This document shows, in pieces, positions 1-5,463 of a stretch of 7,910 bases of DNA. How positions within the stretch are numbered: the first letter of the stretch is position 1; each line of letters starts with the position of its first letter. The notes under the pieces are model-generated. The model searched no databases. It had not been told where the DNA came from and saw only the letters and a list, made by a program, of their open reading frames with translations. The stretch lies in contig URTL01000090.1 in NCBI GenBank assembly GCA_900550785.1, forward strand, positions 1-7,910, read 5' to 3'. The translations under genes were made by a program, and so were the position numbers. This DNA is from an uncultured Collinsella sp. (GTDB lineage: Bacteria; Actinomycetota; Coriobacteriia; Coriobacteriales; Coriobacteriaceae).

Positions 1-465
1 TGGCTGTTCGAGGGCACGGTGGCGGAAAACATCGCCTACGGCTGTCCCGAGGCGACGCGTGAGGAGATCGTGGCGGCTGCGCGCGCCGCGCAGGTCGACT
101 TCTTTGTGCGCACCATGCCGCAGGGCTATGACACGCGCGTGGCCAACGATGCCGAAAGCATCAGCCAGGGCCAGCGTCAGCTGCTGACCATCGCACGCGT
201 GCTGCTCAATAACCCGGCGATTCTCATCCTGGACGAGGCGACCTCAAGCGTGGATACGCGTACCGAGCTTGCCATCGGTCGTGCCATGGACGCGCTCATG
301 CGCGGGCGCACGAGCTTTGTGATCGCGCACCGCCTGTCGACGATCGTCGATGCCGACCTCATCCTGGTCATGGATCACGGCAACATTATCGAGCAGGGCA
401 CGCATAAGGAGCTGCTGGCTGCCGAGGGTGCCTACGCCGACCTCTATCTGAGCCAGTTCGCATAA
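1..465 (+). CDS. ABC exporter ATP-binding/permease protein, C-terminal part (5' end outside window)
   Basis: This is the last 154 residues of an ATP-binding cassette, open from base 1 and ending at TAA 463-465. Visible in order: a post-Q-loop segment (WLFEGTVAENIAYG), the signature motif as ISQGQ rather than LSGGQ (residues 54-58 of the fragment), Walker B ILILDE with catalytic Glu79, the D-loop SSVD, and the H-loop VIAHRLSTI with His110. The tail EQGTHKELL...YADLYLSQFA is typical of type IV exporters with a fused N-terminal membrane domain. Walker A and the membrane domain lie upstream, outside the window. The sequence resembles the catalytically complete half of heterodimeric exporters of the TM287/288 or LmrCD kind, so a partner gene just upstream is likely (inference). 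The substrate cannot be told. The stop codon lies in a palindrome (465-495), and the gene converges on cysE. Confidence 0.92.
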   Translation, partial: WLFEGTVAENIAYGCPEATREEIVAAARAAQVDFFVRTMPQGYDTRVANDAESISQGQRQLLTIARVLLNNPAILILDEATSSVDTRTELAIGRAMDALMRGRTSFVIAHRLSTIVDADLILVMDHGNIIEQGTHKELLAAEGAYADLYLSQFA

Positions 466-495
466 TGTGACAAAGGGACAGTCTCTTTGCCACAT
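465..495. repeat. Imperfect palindrome overlapping the ABC gene stop codon
   Basis: The arms 465-478 (ATGTGACAAAGGGA) and 482-495 (TCTCTTTGCCACAT) pair over 14 positions with one mismatch (470/490) and one G-T pair (476/484), around the 3-nt loop CAG. The left arm begins at the last base of the TAA stop. I recall very similar ATGTGACAAAGGGAC palindromes scattered through genomes of gut actinobacteria and clostridia, so this is probably a copy of a dispersed repeat. That memory is not a search result. Confidence 0.7.
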
Positions 496-502
496 CACAA
501 AT

Positions 503-538
503 AAGGCGCGCCGGGGATGAATTCCCTGGCGCGCCTTT
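503..538. terminator. Hairpin between convergent ABC gene and cysE, probable bidirectional terminator
   Basis: A ten-base arm AAGGCGCGCC (503-512) pairs perfectly with GGCGCGCCTT (528-537). The stem is extended by GGGG/CCCT (513-516 with 524-527, one G-T pair) to 14 bp, with a 7-nt loop. The tract after the stem is short on both strands (TTT on +, TTATTTG on -). Termination strength is therefore uncertain, but the position between two convergent genes fits a shared terminator. Confidence 0.6.
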
Positions 539-575
539 GCGTTGATGCCGATGTCGTTTTGTGCCGCTTGCGTTC

Positions 576-1280
576 CTAGCGTTCGTCCACGAGCTTGGCG
601 ACGAGGGCCTTGAGCTCGGCCACCTCTCGCTCGAGTTCCTTGACGCGGCGGGCATTCTCGGTGATGCCCTGGCGGTTGAGGGCGGACTGCTCGGCGGCGT
701 CATCGGGCATGTACTCGCGATGCTGCTTGGCGTCGAAACTCTCCTCGAACACACGGCAGCCGTTGCGCTTGATGATGCGTCCCGGCACGCCCACGACGGT
801 GCAGTTGTCGGGGACGTCCTTAACGACGACCGAGTTGCCGCCGATCTTGACGTTGTTGCCGATGCAGATGTTGCCGAGCACCTTGGCGCCCGTGCCCACC
901 GTGACATTGTTGCCCAGGGTGGGGTGACGCTTGCCGGTCTCGTTGCCGGTGCCGCCGAGCGTGACGCCCTGGTAGAGCACACAGTTGTCGCCCACAATGG
1001 TGGTCTCGCCGATGACGACGCCCATGGCGTGGTCGATAAAGAAGTGCTTGCCAATCTGCGCGGCAGGGTGAATCTCGACGCCGGTGATGTGACGGGTGAT
1101 TTGCGAGAGCACGCGGGCGAGCGAGCGATGACCGTGCTCCCACAGCCAGTGCTCGGGCACGTGGTTCCACTTGGCGTGCAGGCCAGGATAGGAAAGAAAG
1201 ATGACCAGACCGTTTTGCGCGGCGGGGTCCTGCGCCTGGACGGTCTTGATGTCCTCGCGAATGGTATTGATAAAGCTCAC
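576..1280 (-). CDS. cysE: Serine O-acetyltransferase
   Basis: Transfers acetyl from acetyl-CoA to L-serine, giving O-acetylserine, the committed step of cysteine synthesis in the cytoplasm. The 234-residue product has a short N-terminal helical part (1-60) and a left-handed beta-helix of hexapeptide repeats (about 65-170) carrying the family motifs IHPAAQIG, DHAMGVVIGET, QGVTLGGTG and KRHPTLG. His84 matches the catalytic His158 of E. coli CysE. Glu69 stands where E. coli has Asp143, as in the shorter EpsC-type enzymes. The C-terminal 35 residues form a probable coiled coil (NARRVKELEREVAELKALV). I chose the GTG at 1280 because AAGGGAGGG (1295-1287) lies 6 nt upstream. An in-frame ATG at 1355 would add 25 residues but would place that ribosome site inside the gene. 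No cysK is adjacent. Divergent from the DedA gene. Confidence 0.93.
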   Translation of the reverse strand: MSFINTIREDIKTVQAQDPAAQNGLVIFLSYPGLHAKWNHVPEHWLWEHGHRSLARVLSQITRHITGVEIHPAAQIGKHFFIDHAMGVVIGETTIVGDNCVLYQGVTLGGTGNETGKRHPTLGNNVTVGTGAKVLGNICIGNNVKIGGNSVVVKDVPDNCTVVGVPGRIIKRNGCRVFEESFDAKQHREYMPDDAAEQSALNRQGITENARRVKELEREVAELKALVAKLVDER

Positions 1281-1322
1281 CGGCCGCCCTCCCTTAGCGC
1301 CATGGCAATGCGATTCAATAAA

Positions 1323-1351
1323 GTATAGCGATTCGCTAGGGATTAAAAAGG
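1323..1351 (-). promoter_or_regulatory. Probable cysE promoter with a palindrome over the -10 edge
   Basis: On the minus strand a TATACT -10 box lies at 1328-1323, about 43 nt before the GTG start. The -35 is weak (CTTTTT at 1351-1346 with a 17-nt spacer). A perfect palindrome TAGCGATTCGCTA (1327-1339) runs from the -10 box into the spacer, where a repressor would be expected to bind. The regulator is unknown. Confidence 0.4.
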
Positions 1352-1423
1352 ACAATCTTGGCGGCTTTGCGCTACAAGTGTCAGTTATGCAAACTTGCTG
1401 GTAATGGAGTCATGCTTTTGTGG

Positions 1424-1457
1424 GGTTGCGCACGAGGGGGCACCGCAACCGTATACT
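1424..1457 (+). promoter_or_regulatory. Possible promoter and inverted repeat upstream of the DedA gene
   Basis: A TATACT box (1452-1457) lies 46 nt before the start codon. It is identical to the boxes proposed for cysE and lemA. The best -35 candidate, TTGCGC (1426-1431), has an over-long 20-nt spacer. An inverted repeat GGTTGCG (1424-1430) / CGCAACC (1444-1450) directly abuts the -10 region and could be an operator. Confidence 0.3.
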
Positions 1458-1503
1458 GGTCAACTTGGACGTATCCGCGCCCACAACTGAGAGGTTTTAC
1501 TTC

Positions 1504-2142
1504 ATGGGTTTCATCAATTTTATTGCCGAGCTGCTTAAGGACCCGCGCACCGCGATCGCCAGCTGGATCGCCGCCGGCCCGCTTATGGCCTACGGCTGCG
1601 TGTTCCTGATCATCTTTATCGAGACGGGCGTGGTGTTCTTCCCGTTCCTTCCCGGTGATTCGCTGCTGTTCGCCTCGGGTTTCTTTGCCCACAACGGCGG
1701 CTTTAACATCGTGGCGCTTCTGGCCACCGCATGGGCCGCTGCCATTTTGGGCGATCAGTGCAACTTTATGATCGGTCACTTCTTTGGCCGCAAGATCATC
1801 GCTTCGGGCAAGGTCAAGGCCATGACGCCCGAGCGCATCAAAAAGTCCGAGGACTTCTTGGACAAGTGGGGTCACCTGGCCATCTTCCTGGGTCGCTTCT
1901 TCCCGTTTATCCGCACCTTTGTGCCCTTTATCGCTGGCATGGGCGGCATGCACTGGCGCAACTTTGTCGTCTTTAACGTGCTGGGCGGCATTACCTGGTC
2001 GACGGTCTTTACGCTGCTGGGCTACTTCTTTGGCGGCATTCCCTTTGTGCAAGAGCACTTTGAGCTGCTGATTATCGGCATCGTTGCCGTGTCGATCATC
2101 CCGACCGTGGTCGGTCTGGTTAAGGCCAAGCTGGGTAAATAG
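1504..2142 (+). CDS. DedA-family integral membrane protein
   Basis: A 212-residue membrane protein of the DedA / SNARE-associated family (VTT domain). Members are proposed proton-coupled transporters or lipid scramblases/flippases; some act on undecaprenyl phosphate or phosphatidylethanolamine. Hydrophobic segments lie at about 28-62, 68-82, 125-146, 154-178 and 187-207. The family signature GRFFPFIRTFVPFIAG (130-145) and NVLGGITW (158-165) are present. Charged residues shown to matter in E. coli YqjA (Glu39, Asp51, Arg130, Arg136) align one position later as Glu40, Asp52, Arg131 and Arg137, all conserved. The ATG at 1504 follows GAGAGG (1489-1494) by 9 nt. An upstream in-frame GTG (1420) would lie before the -10 box and is rejected as the start. 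A strong terminator follows. The exact substrate is unknown. Confidence 0.93.
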   Translation: MGFINFIAELLKDPRTAIASWIAAGPLMAYGCVFLIIFIETGVVFFPFLPGDSLLFASGFFAHNGGFNIVALLATAWAAAILGDQCNFMIGHFFGRKIIASGKVKAMTPERIKKSEDFLDKWGHLAIFLGRFFPFIRTFVPFIAGMGGMHWRNFVVFNVLGGITWSTVFTLLGYFFGGIPFVQEHFELLIIGIVAVSIIPTVVGLVKAKLGK

Positions 2143-2180
2143 AACGCCTAGCTCGAGCCAGCGCGCAGACCGTACAGTTG

Positions 2181-2214
2181 AGGCCCGTCACCGCTTACGG
2201 TGGCGGGCCTTTTT
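2181..2214 (+). terminator. Intrinsic terminator of the DedA gene
   Basis: A 13-bp stem pairs 2181-2193 (AGGCCCGTCACCG) with 2198-2210 (CGGTGGCGGGCCT), with a single G-T pair and a CTTA loop, and runs straight into TTTTT (2210-2214). It lies 38 nt after the stop codon and separates the gene from ilvE. Confidence 0.92.
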
Positions 2215-2234
2215 GCTTCGGTCAAATGAAAATA

Positions 2235-2286
2235 CTTTACTTAGTTAAAGAAAAGCGTTTTATCAGACGCGTGCGGGGAGTACAAT
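2235..2286 (+). promoter_or_regulatory. Probable ilvE promoter region with a small AT-rich inverted repeat
   Basis: TACAAT (2281-2286) is a good -10 box. The -35 is poor (TTTTAT at 2258-2263, 17-nt spacer), which suggests a need for an activator. Just upstream, CTTTA (2235-2239) and TAAAG (2246-2250) form an inverted repeat around CTTAGT in an unusually AT-rich patch, a possible operator or activator site. Transcription from this -10 would begin near 2293-2294. Confidence 0.4.
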
Positions 2287-2293
2287 CTCGTGC

Positions 2294-2443
2294 ATGCGAA
2301 TCGACGTGCCATCGGCTTTGATGCTGCTCGCGTGTCCCGTCCGGCTCTACGCTCCGGGCGTGCGACGTTGCGACGCGGTCGGCCTCGGTCCTTGCGTGCG
2401 GGTTCGCGAGTATGCAACTGTGTATGTAAGGAGCGACATATGA
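2294..2443 (+). CDS. Possible leaderless 49-residue upstream ORF overlapping the ilvE start
   Basis: An ATG at 2294 opens a 50-codon frame that ends at TGA 2441-2443, overlapping the ilvE start as ATGA. The ATG lies 7 nt after the proposed -10 box TACAAT, so the transcript could begin at or next to this ATG and be translated without a leader, which is common in actinobacteria. The predicted peptide begins MRIDVPSALMLLACPVRLY. Valine, leucine and isoleucine make up 15 of its 49 residues, and it has three Cys (14, 28, 34). No family is recognised. In GC-rich DNA a 50-codon open frame is not rare, and the ilvE frame is open here too, so this may be chance. Confidence 0.25.
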   Translation: MRIDVPSALMLLACPVRLYAPGVRRCDAVGLGPCVRVREYATVYVRSDI

Positions 2444-3492
2444 CTGTCGAGAAGAAGGATATCGATTGGGGTAGCCTCGGCTTTGGCTACATGAAGACCG
2501 ATTACAGCTACGAGGCTCATTGGAAGGATGGCGAGTGGGACGAGGGCGGCCTGACCACCGACCACACCCTGCATGTCTCCGAGTGCGGCGGTATCTTCCA
2601 TTACTGCCAGGAGGTCTTTGAGGGCCTGAAGGCCTACACCGCCGAGGACGGCAGCATCGTCTGCTTCCGTCCCGACATGAACGCTGAGCGTATGTATAAC
2701 TCTGCCCAGCGCCTCGAGATGCCCCCGTTCCCCAAGGACAAGTTCGTTGAGGCCGTCAAGCAGGTCGTTTCTGCCAACGCCGCCTGGGTTCCGCCCTTCG
2801 GCTCCGGCGCGACCCTGTACGTGCGTCCGTTTATGATCGGCTCCGGTGACGTGATCGGCGTGGCTCCCGCTCCTGAGTACACGTTCCGCATTCTCGTGAC
2901 CCCGGTCGGTCCGTACTTTAAGGGTGGCCTCAAGCCCGTCAAGCTGCGCGTTTCCGAGTATGACCGTGCCGCACCGCACGGCACCGGCAACATCAAGGCC
3001 GGCCTCAACTACGCCATGTCCCTTAAGCCCACGATGGAGGCCCATCGCGAGGGCTATGCCGAGAACCTGTATCTCGACTCCGAGTCCCGCACCTATGTCG
3101 AGGAGACCGGTGGCGCCAACGTCCTGTTCGTGAAGGAGGACGGCACCCTCGTCGTTCCTCAGTCGCACACCGACTCCATCCTGCCCTCTATCACCCGTCG
3201 TTCGCTCGTTCAGGTTGCTCAGGACCTGGGCATGACCGTCGACCAGCGTCCCGTCGAGTGGGCCGAGGTCAAGGCCGGCACCTTTGTGGAGTGCGGCCTG
3301 TGCGGCACCGCTGCCGTCATCTCCCCGGTTGGCGAGATCGACAACAAGGTTTACGGCGCCGACGAGACTGTGACCTTCCCGGCTGGCTACACCGAGATTG
3401 GCCCTGTGATGAAGAAGCTCCGCGAGACCCTGACTGGTATCCAGTCTGGTGCTGTCGAGGACAAGCACAACTGGGTTTACACCGTCGCGTAA
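2440..3492 (+). CDS. ilvE: Branched-chain amino acid aminotransferase
   Basis: A PLP-dependent fold-type IV transaminase (cytoplasmic) that interconverts leucine, isoleucine and valine with their 2-oxo acids using glutamate/2-oxoglutarate, the last step of their synthesis. The 350-residue product fits the longer BCAT group (about 350-360 residues) rather than the roughly 309-residue E. coli type. Visible motifs: FHYCQEVFEGLKAY (53-66), YVRPFMIG (127-134), GTGNIKAGLNYA (181-192) with PLP-binding Lys186, EETGGANVLFV (221-231) and GTAAVISPVGEI (289-300). The start ATG at 2440 follows AAGGAG (2428-2433) by 6 nt; the frame is open upstream to 2290, but that part does not resemble the family. Cys285 and Cys288 (ECGLCGT) form a CXXC just before the GTAA motif, while the positions of the human redox CXXC hold Ala and Ser here. 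Monocistronic, with a large hairpin downstream. Confidence 0.96.
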   Translation: MTVEKKDIDWGSLGFGYMKTDYSYEAHWKDGEWDEGGLTTDHTLHVSECGGIFHYCQEVFEGLKAYTAEDGSIVCFRPDMNAERMYNSAQRLEMPPFPKDKFVEAVKQVVSANAAWVPPFGSGATLYVRPFMIGSGDVIGVAPAPEYTFRILVTPVGPYFKGGLKPVKLRVSEYDRAAPHGTGNIKAGLNYAMSLKPTMEAHREGYAENLYLDSESRTYVEETGGANVLFVKEDGTLVVPQSHTDSILPSITRRSLVQVAQDLGMTVDQRPVEWAEVKAGTFVECGLCGTAAVISPVGEIDNKVYGADETVTFPAGYTEIGPVMKKLRETLTGIQSGAVEDKHNWVYTVA

Positions 3493-3514
3493 GCTGTCTT
3501 AGCTGTCCGGCCCG

Positions 3515-3635
3515 AGGGCGACCTTCCTTTCCGGCGCGTCCTCGGACATGAAAGAACCTCCGCTGCGCACTTTGTGCGGCGGAGGTTCTTTCGTCCTGCG
3601 GAGTGCGCCGGAAAGGAAGGTCGCCCTTTTGTTTT
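3515..3635 (+). terminator. Very long nested hairpin after ilvE, terminator or palindromic repeat
   Basis: Outer arms 3516-3537 and 3605-3626 are perfect 22-bp complements, extended by A3515-T3627. Inside, GGAC (3544-3547) pairs with GTCC (3593-3596), arms 3550-3563 and 3579-3592 pair perfectly over 14 bp (AAAGAACCTCCGC / GCGGAGGTTCTTT), and CGCAC TTT GTGCG caps the tip (3566-3578). The right arm runs into TTTTGTTTT (3627-3635), so it can terminate ilvE transcription. It is far larger than a terminator needs to be, which suggests a mobile or dispersed palindromic element put to use as one. ORFs read through it on both strands are artefacts. Confidence 0.8.
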
Positions 3636-3659
3636 GCTTCGCGCCATGTGGGGGCGGTG

Positions 3660-3870
3660 GCGACGTGCATTTTTGCGAGTATTCTGCAATCGAAGGCCCC
3701 TGCATACCGGCTTCGGGCAAAAAATCGGGAGTTCTCGATGTTTTCTACGAATGATGGGTGGGGTTACGGGCTGACAGCGTTTGATTTGCAGGGATATTCG
3801 CGGTCTTTGGCATTTGTCGTGGCGCCCGAAGCCCTTGGTTATGTTGAATACTCCTAAAAATGCACGACGC
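3660..3870. repeat. About 210-bp element with terminal inverted repeats (MITE-like)
   Basis: The ends 3660-3684 and 3846-3870 are inverted copies matching at 22 of 25 positions; the core is CGTGCATTTTT..GAGTATTC on the left and its complement on the right. A second internal pair, GGCTTCGGGC (3709-3718) and GCCCGAAGCC (3824-3833), matches perfectly. No ORF inside resembles a protein, and I saw no target-site duplication. It could be a miniature inverted-repeat element or a structured RNA; the assignment is inferred from architecture only. Confidence 0.5.
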
Positions 3871-3889
3871 TTAGAGGGGGACCTTCGCG

Positions 3890-3935
3890 AAAAAGGAAAC
3901 CGCCCCGTCGAAGTATGCATTCGACGGGGCGGTTT
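3890..3935 (-). terminator. Intrinsic terminator of lemA
   Basis: Perfect 16-bp stem: 3897-3912 (AAACCGCCCCGTCGAA) with 3920-3935 (TTCGACGGGGCGGTTT), and a 7-nt loop. Read on the minus strand it is followed by TTTCCTTTTT, and it lies 36 nt after the lemA stop. It might also stop plus-strand readthrough, though with a poorer T-tract. Confidence 0.85.
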
Positions 3936-3971
3936 ATGCATTTGGCCGATTAAGGATGCGCTGTCAAACTA

Positions 3972-4523
3972 CTAGAACTTGACGGTCGGGGCCTGGCGGG
4001 CTGCTTCAGCGGCCTCGAAGCCCTGGCGCTCCTTAAACTGGAAGATGCCAGCAAAGATGACAGCCGGGAACGTCTGAATGGCGTTGTTGTAGCTGAGTAC
4101 GCAGTCGTTGTAGCTCTGGCGTGCATAGCTAATCTTGTTTTCGGTATCCTCGAGCGATGCCTGCAGCTGCGTAAAGTTGGTGTTTGCCTTAAGATCGGGA
4201 TAGGCCTCGGCTACGGCGAAGAGCTGACGCAGCGCACCGGTCAGCACGTTGTCGGCTTCCATCTTGGCTTCGGGCGTGGTGGCCTTGACGGCGGTGTTAC
4301 GCGCGCTGATCACGGCGGAGAGCGTCTCCTGCTCGTGCTTGGCGTAGCCCTTGACGGTCTCGACCAGGTTGGGGATCAGGTCGTTGCGACGCTGCAGCTG
4401 CGTATCGATGTTCTGCCAGGCGTTATCGATGCGGTTACGCTTGGTGACCATGTTGTTGTAGATGCCGGCGATGGCGCAGGCAATCACAATGACAACAACG
4501 ATGCCGATGATGACGGGAAGCAT
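3972..4523 (-). CDS. LemA-family membrane-anchored protein
   Basis: A 183-residue protein of the LemA family, whose biochemical role is not settled. One N-terminal membrane segment (residues 2-22, LPVIIGIVVVIVIACAIAG) is followed by a helical-bundle domain carrying the family motif RIDNAWQNIDTQLQRRNDLIPNLVETVKGYAKHE in two overlapping parts: NAWQNIDTQLQRRNDL and IPNLVETVKGYA. YPDLKAN, LQASLEDTENKISYARQSYN and YNNAIQTFPAVIFA then follow, all typical. The length is normal for the family. I chose the ATG at 4523, preceded by GGAGA (4532-4528), because the membrane segment begins there; in-frame codons further upstream have no resemblance to the family and cross the probable promoter. Many genomes pair lemA with a TPM-domain or htpX gene; none is adjacent here. 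Divergent from the TetR regulator. Confidence 0.93.
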   Translation of the reverse strand: MLPVIIGIVVVIVIACAIAGIYNNMVTKRNRIDNAWQNIDTQLQRRNDLIPNLVETVKGYAKHEQETLSAVISARNTAVKATTPEAKMEADNVLTGALRQLFAVAEAYPDLKANTNFTQLQASLEDTENKISYARQSYNDCVLSYNNAIQTFPAVIFAGIFQFKERQGFEAAEAARQAPTVKF

Positions 4524-4570
4524 GATGTCTCCGTTTCGAATGGCCGCGGCGGCATGCGCCAGCTGCCGTT

Positions 4571-4592
4571 GGTATAACGCTACTAGTATACC
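4571..4592. promoter_or_regulatory. Possible lemA -10 box within an inverted repeat
   Basis: On the minus strand TATACT (4590-4585) lies 61 nt before the lemA start. It falls inside an inverted repeat GGTATA (4571-4576) / TATACC (4587-4592) with a 10-nt spacer. No clear -35 was found. The site lies between lemA and the divergent TetR gene, so it is a candidate operator for that regulator (inference). Confidence 0.3.
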
Positions 4593-4734
4593 CGCAACGT
4601 TTTGTCGTGCCGAACTTTCCGGTAAGCGTTGTGTTTTCGGCGGGGTTGGCACCGGGGCAAAGCGCGCGAGGTACAGGTGTAAGATATGCGACAGATTGAC
4701 GAGTGTTGTCTTTGCCCTGAGGATGGCGATACCA

Positions 4735-5319
4735 GTGGACCTTCGCATCAAGAAAACCTACCGCGCCCTGTTCGATGCCTTTACCGAGCTTCTCGAGGAG
4801 CATCGTTTTGAGGACCTGACGGTTGCCATGCTGTGCGACCGCGCCATGATTCGCCGCACGACGTTCTACAAGCACTTTCGCGACAAGAACGATTACTTTG
4901 CCTTTTATATCGATGAGCTCATGTCGGGCTTGCCGCAAAAACAGCCCGATGAGGCCGGCGCGGTATCTGCCGAGGACGTGCGCGCGCTTCGGCACGAGAT
5001 TTTGGACGATGCCATGGATTTGATTCTGGCGCACGAGCGGCTCATGGATAACATTTTGGCAAGCAGCATGTCGGGCATGTTGACCAACGTTATTTGCGAC
5101 CGCATTGCCCGCTCCATCCGCGAGCGTGTGATGAACGTGCTTGCCGAGGATGCCCTGGCCCCCGTGTCACTCGAGACGACGTCTGAGTTTGTCGCCGGCG
5201 GTATTATTCGACTTTTCACGATATGGTGGGAATCGGGCCACGATCTTGAGCGTCGACCTGAGATAGCCGATGTGGTCGATGCACTGTTTGAGCGGACCAT
5301 GACACCGGTGCATCACTAG
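4735..5319 (+). CDS. TetR-family transcriptional regulator
   Basis: A 194-residue one-component regulator. Residues 1-51 form the N-terminal TetR DNA-binding domain: DLRIKKTYRALFDAFTELL (helix 1), then the helix-turn-helix LTVAMLCDRAMIRRTTFYKHF (28-48) with the hallmark TTFYKHF recognition helix followed by DK. The remainder is a helical ligand/dimer domain of no recognised specificity. Start: GTG at 4735 has GAGGATGG (4719-4726) at a usable distance, whereas the in-frame ATG at 4723 (four residues longer, MAIP) abuts GAGG directly, leaving no spacing. Either is possible. The frame is open far upstream, but that part overlaps lemA and has no family match. The targets are unknown; divergent lemA and the gene itself are the obvious candidates. 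The stop lies only 3 nt from the 3' end of the convergent tRNA-Ser gene. Confidence 0.9.
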   Translation: MDLRIKKTYRALFDAFTELLEEHRFEDLTVAMLCDRAMIRRTTFYKHFRDKNDYFAFYIDELMSGLPQKQPDEAGAVSAEDVRALRHEILDDAMDLILAHERLMDNILASSMSGMLTNVICDRIARSIRERVMNVLAEDALAPVSLETTSEFVAGGIIRLFTIWWESGHDLERRPEIADVVDALFERTMTPVHH

Positions 5320-5322
5320 GAG

Positions 5323-5412
5323 TGGCGGAGAGAGGGGGATTCGAACCCCCGGAACGCTCTCGCGCTCAACGGTTTTCAAGACCGCCGCATTCAACCGCTC
5401 TGCCATCTCTCC
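5323..5412 (-). tRNA. tRNA-Ser (anticodon UGA)
   Basis: A 90-nt class II tRNA on the minus strand with an encoded CCA (5325-5323). Acceptor GGAGAGA (5412-5406) pairs with TCTCTCC (5333-5327), and the discriminator base is G. The anticodon loop CTTGAAA is closed by GCGGT/ACCGT, and the anticodon TGA reads from 5378-5376. The long variable arm (GAGCGCGAGAGCG region) and the T-loop GGTTCGAATCC are present. It reads UCA and probably UCG codons. The 3' end is 3 nt from the tetR stop, with no terminator between them. Confidence 0.97.
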
Positions 5413-5422
5413 GTGAGTCGTA

Positions 5423-5451
5423 ATGATAGCATCGTTTTGGATTTGCAACAG
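5423..5451 (-). promoter_or_regulatory. Possible tRNA-Ser promoter
   Basis: On the minus strand TATCAT (5428-5423) lies 10 nt before the tRNA 5' end. CTGTTG (5451-5446) stands 17 nt further upstream, and the better-looking TTGCAA (5448-5443) would leave only a 14-nt spacer. The 51-nt gap between the tRNA and tadA must also supply the tadA ribosome site, so its control signals overlap. Confidence 0.3.
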
Positions 5452-5463
5452 GGAAGGCGAACG

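Noticed and set aside
561..1328. 255-codon plus-strand open frame opposite cysE
   Set aside because: It mirrors cysE on the other strand; the cysE frame has clear family motifs and a ribosome site, while this one is a low-complexity Val/Ala/Asp-rich shadow.
1281..1500. T-box or other riboswitch upstream of cysE
   Set aside because: The predicted leader between the -10 box and GTG is only about 36 nt, too short, and lacks any T-box motif.
2347..3468. 373-codon minus-strand frame opposite ilvE
   Set aside because: Antisense shadow of a strongly supported gene, caused by G/C-ending codons; no motif or ribosome site.
3890..3935. CRISPR-like repeat unit
   Set aside because: A single hairpin with no tandem copies or spacers; it fits the lemA terminator.
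3477..3941. Several 64-154 codon frames on both strands in the ilvE-lemA gap
   Set aside because: They run through the palindromes and the terminators, differ by strand and frame, and resemble no family.
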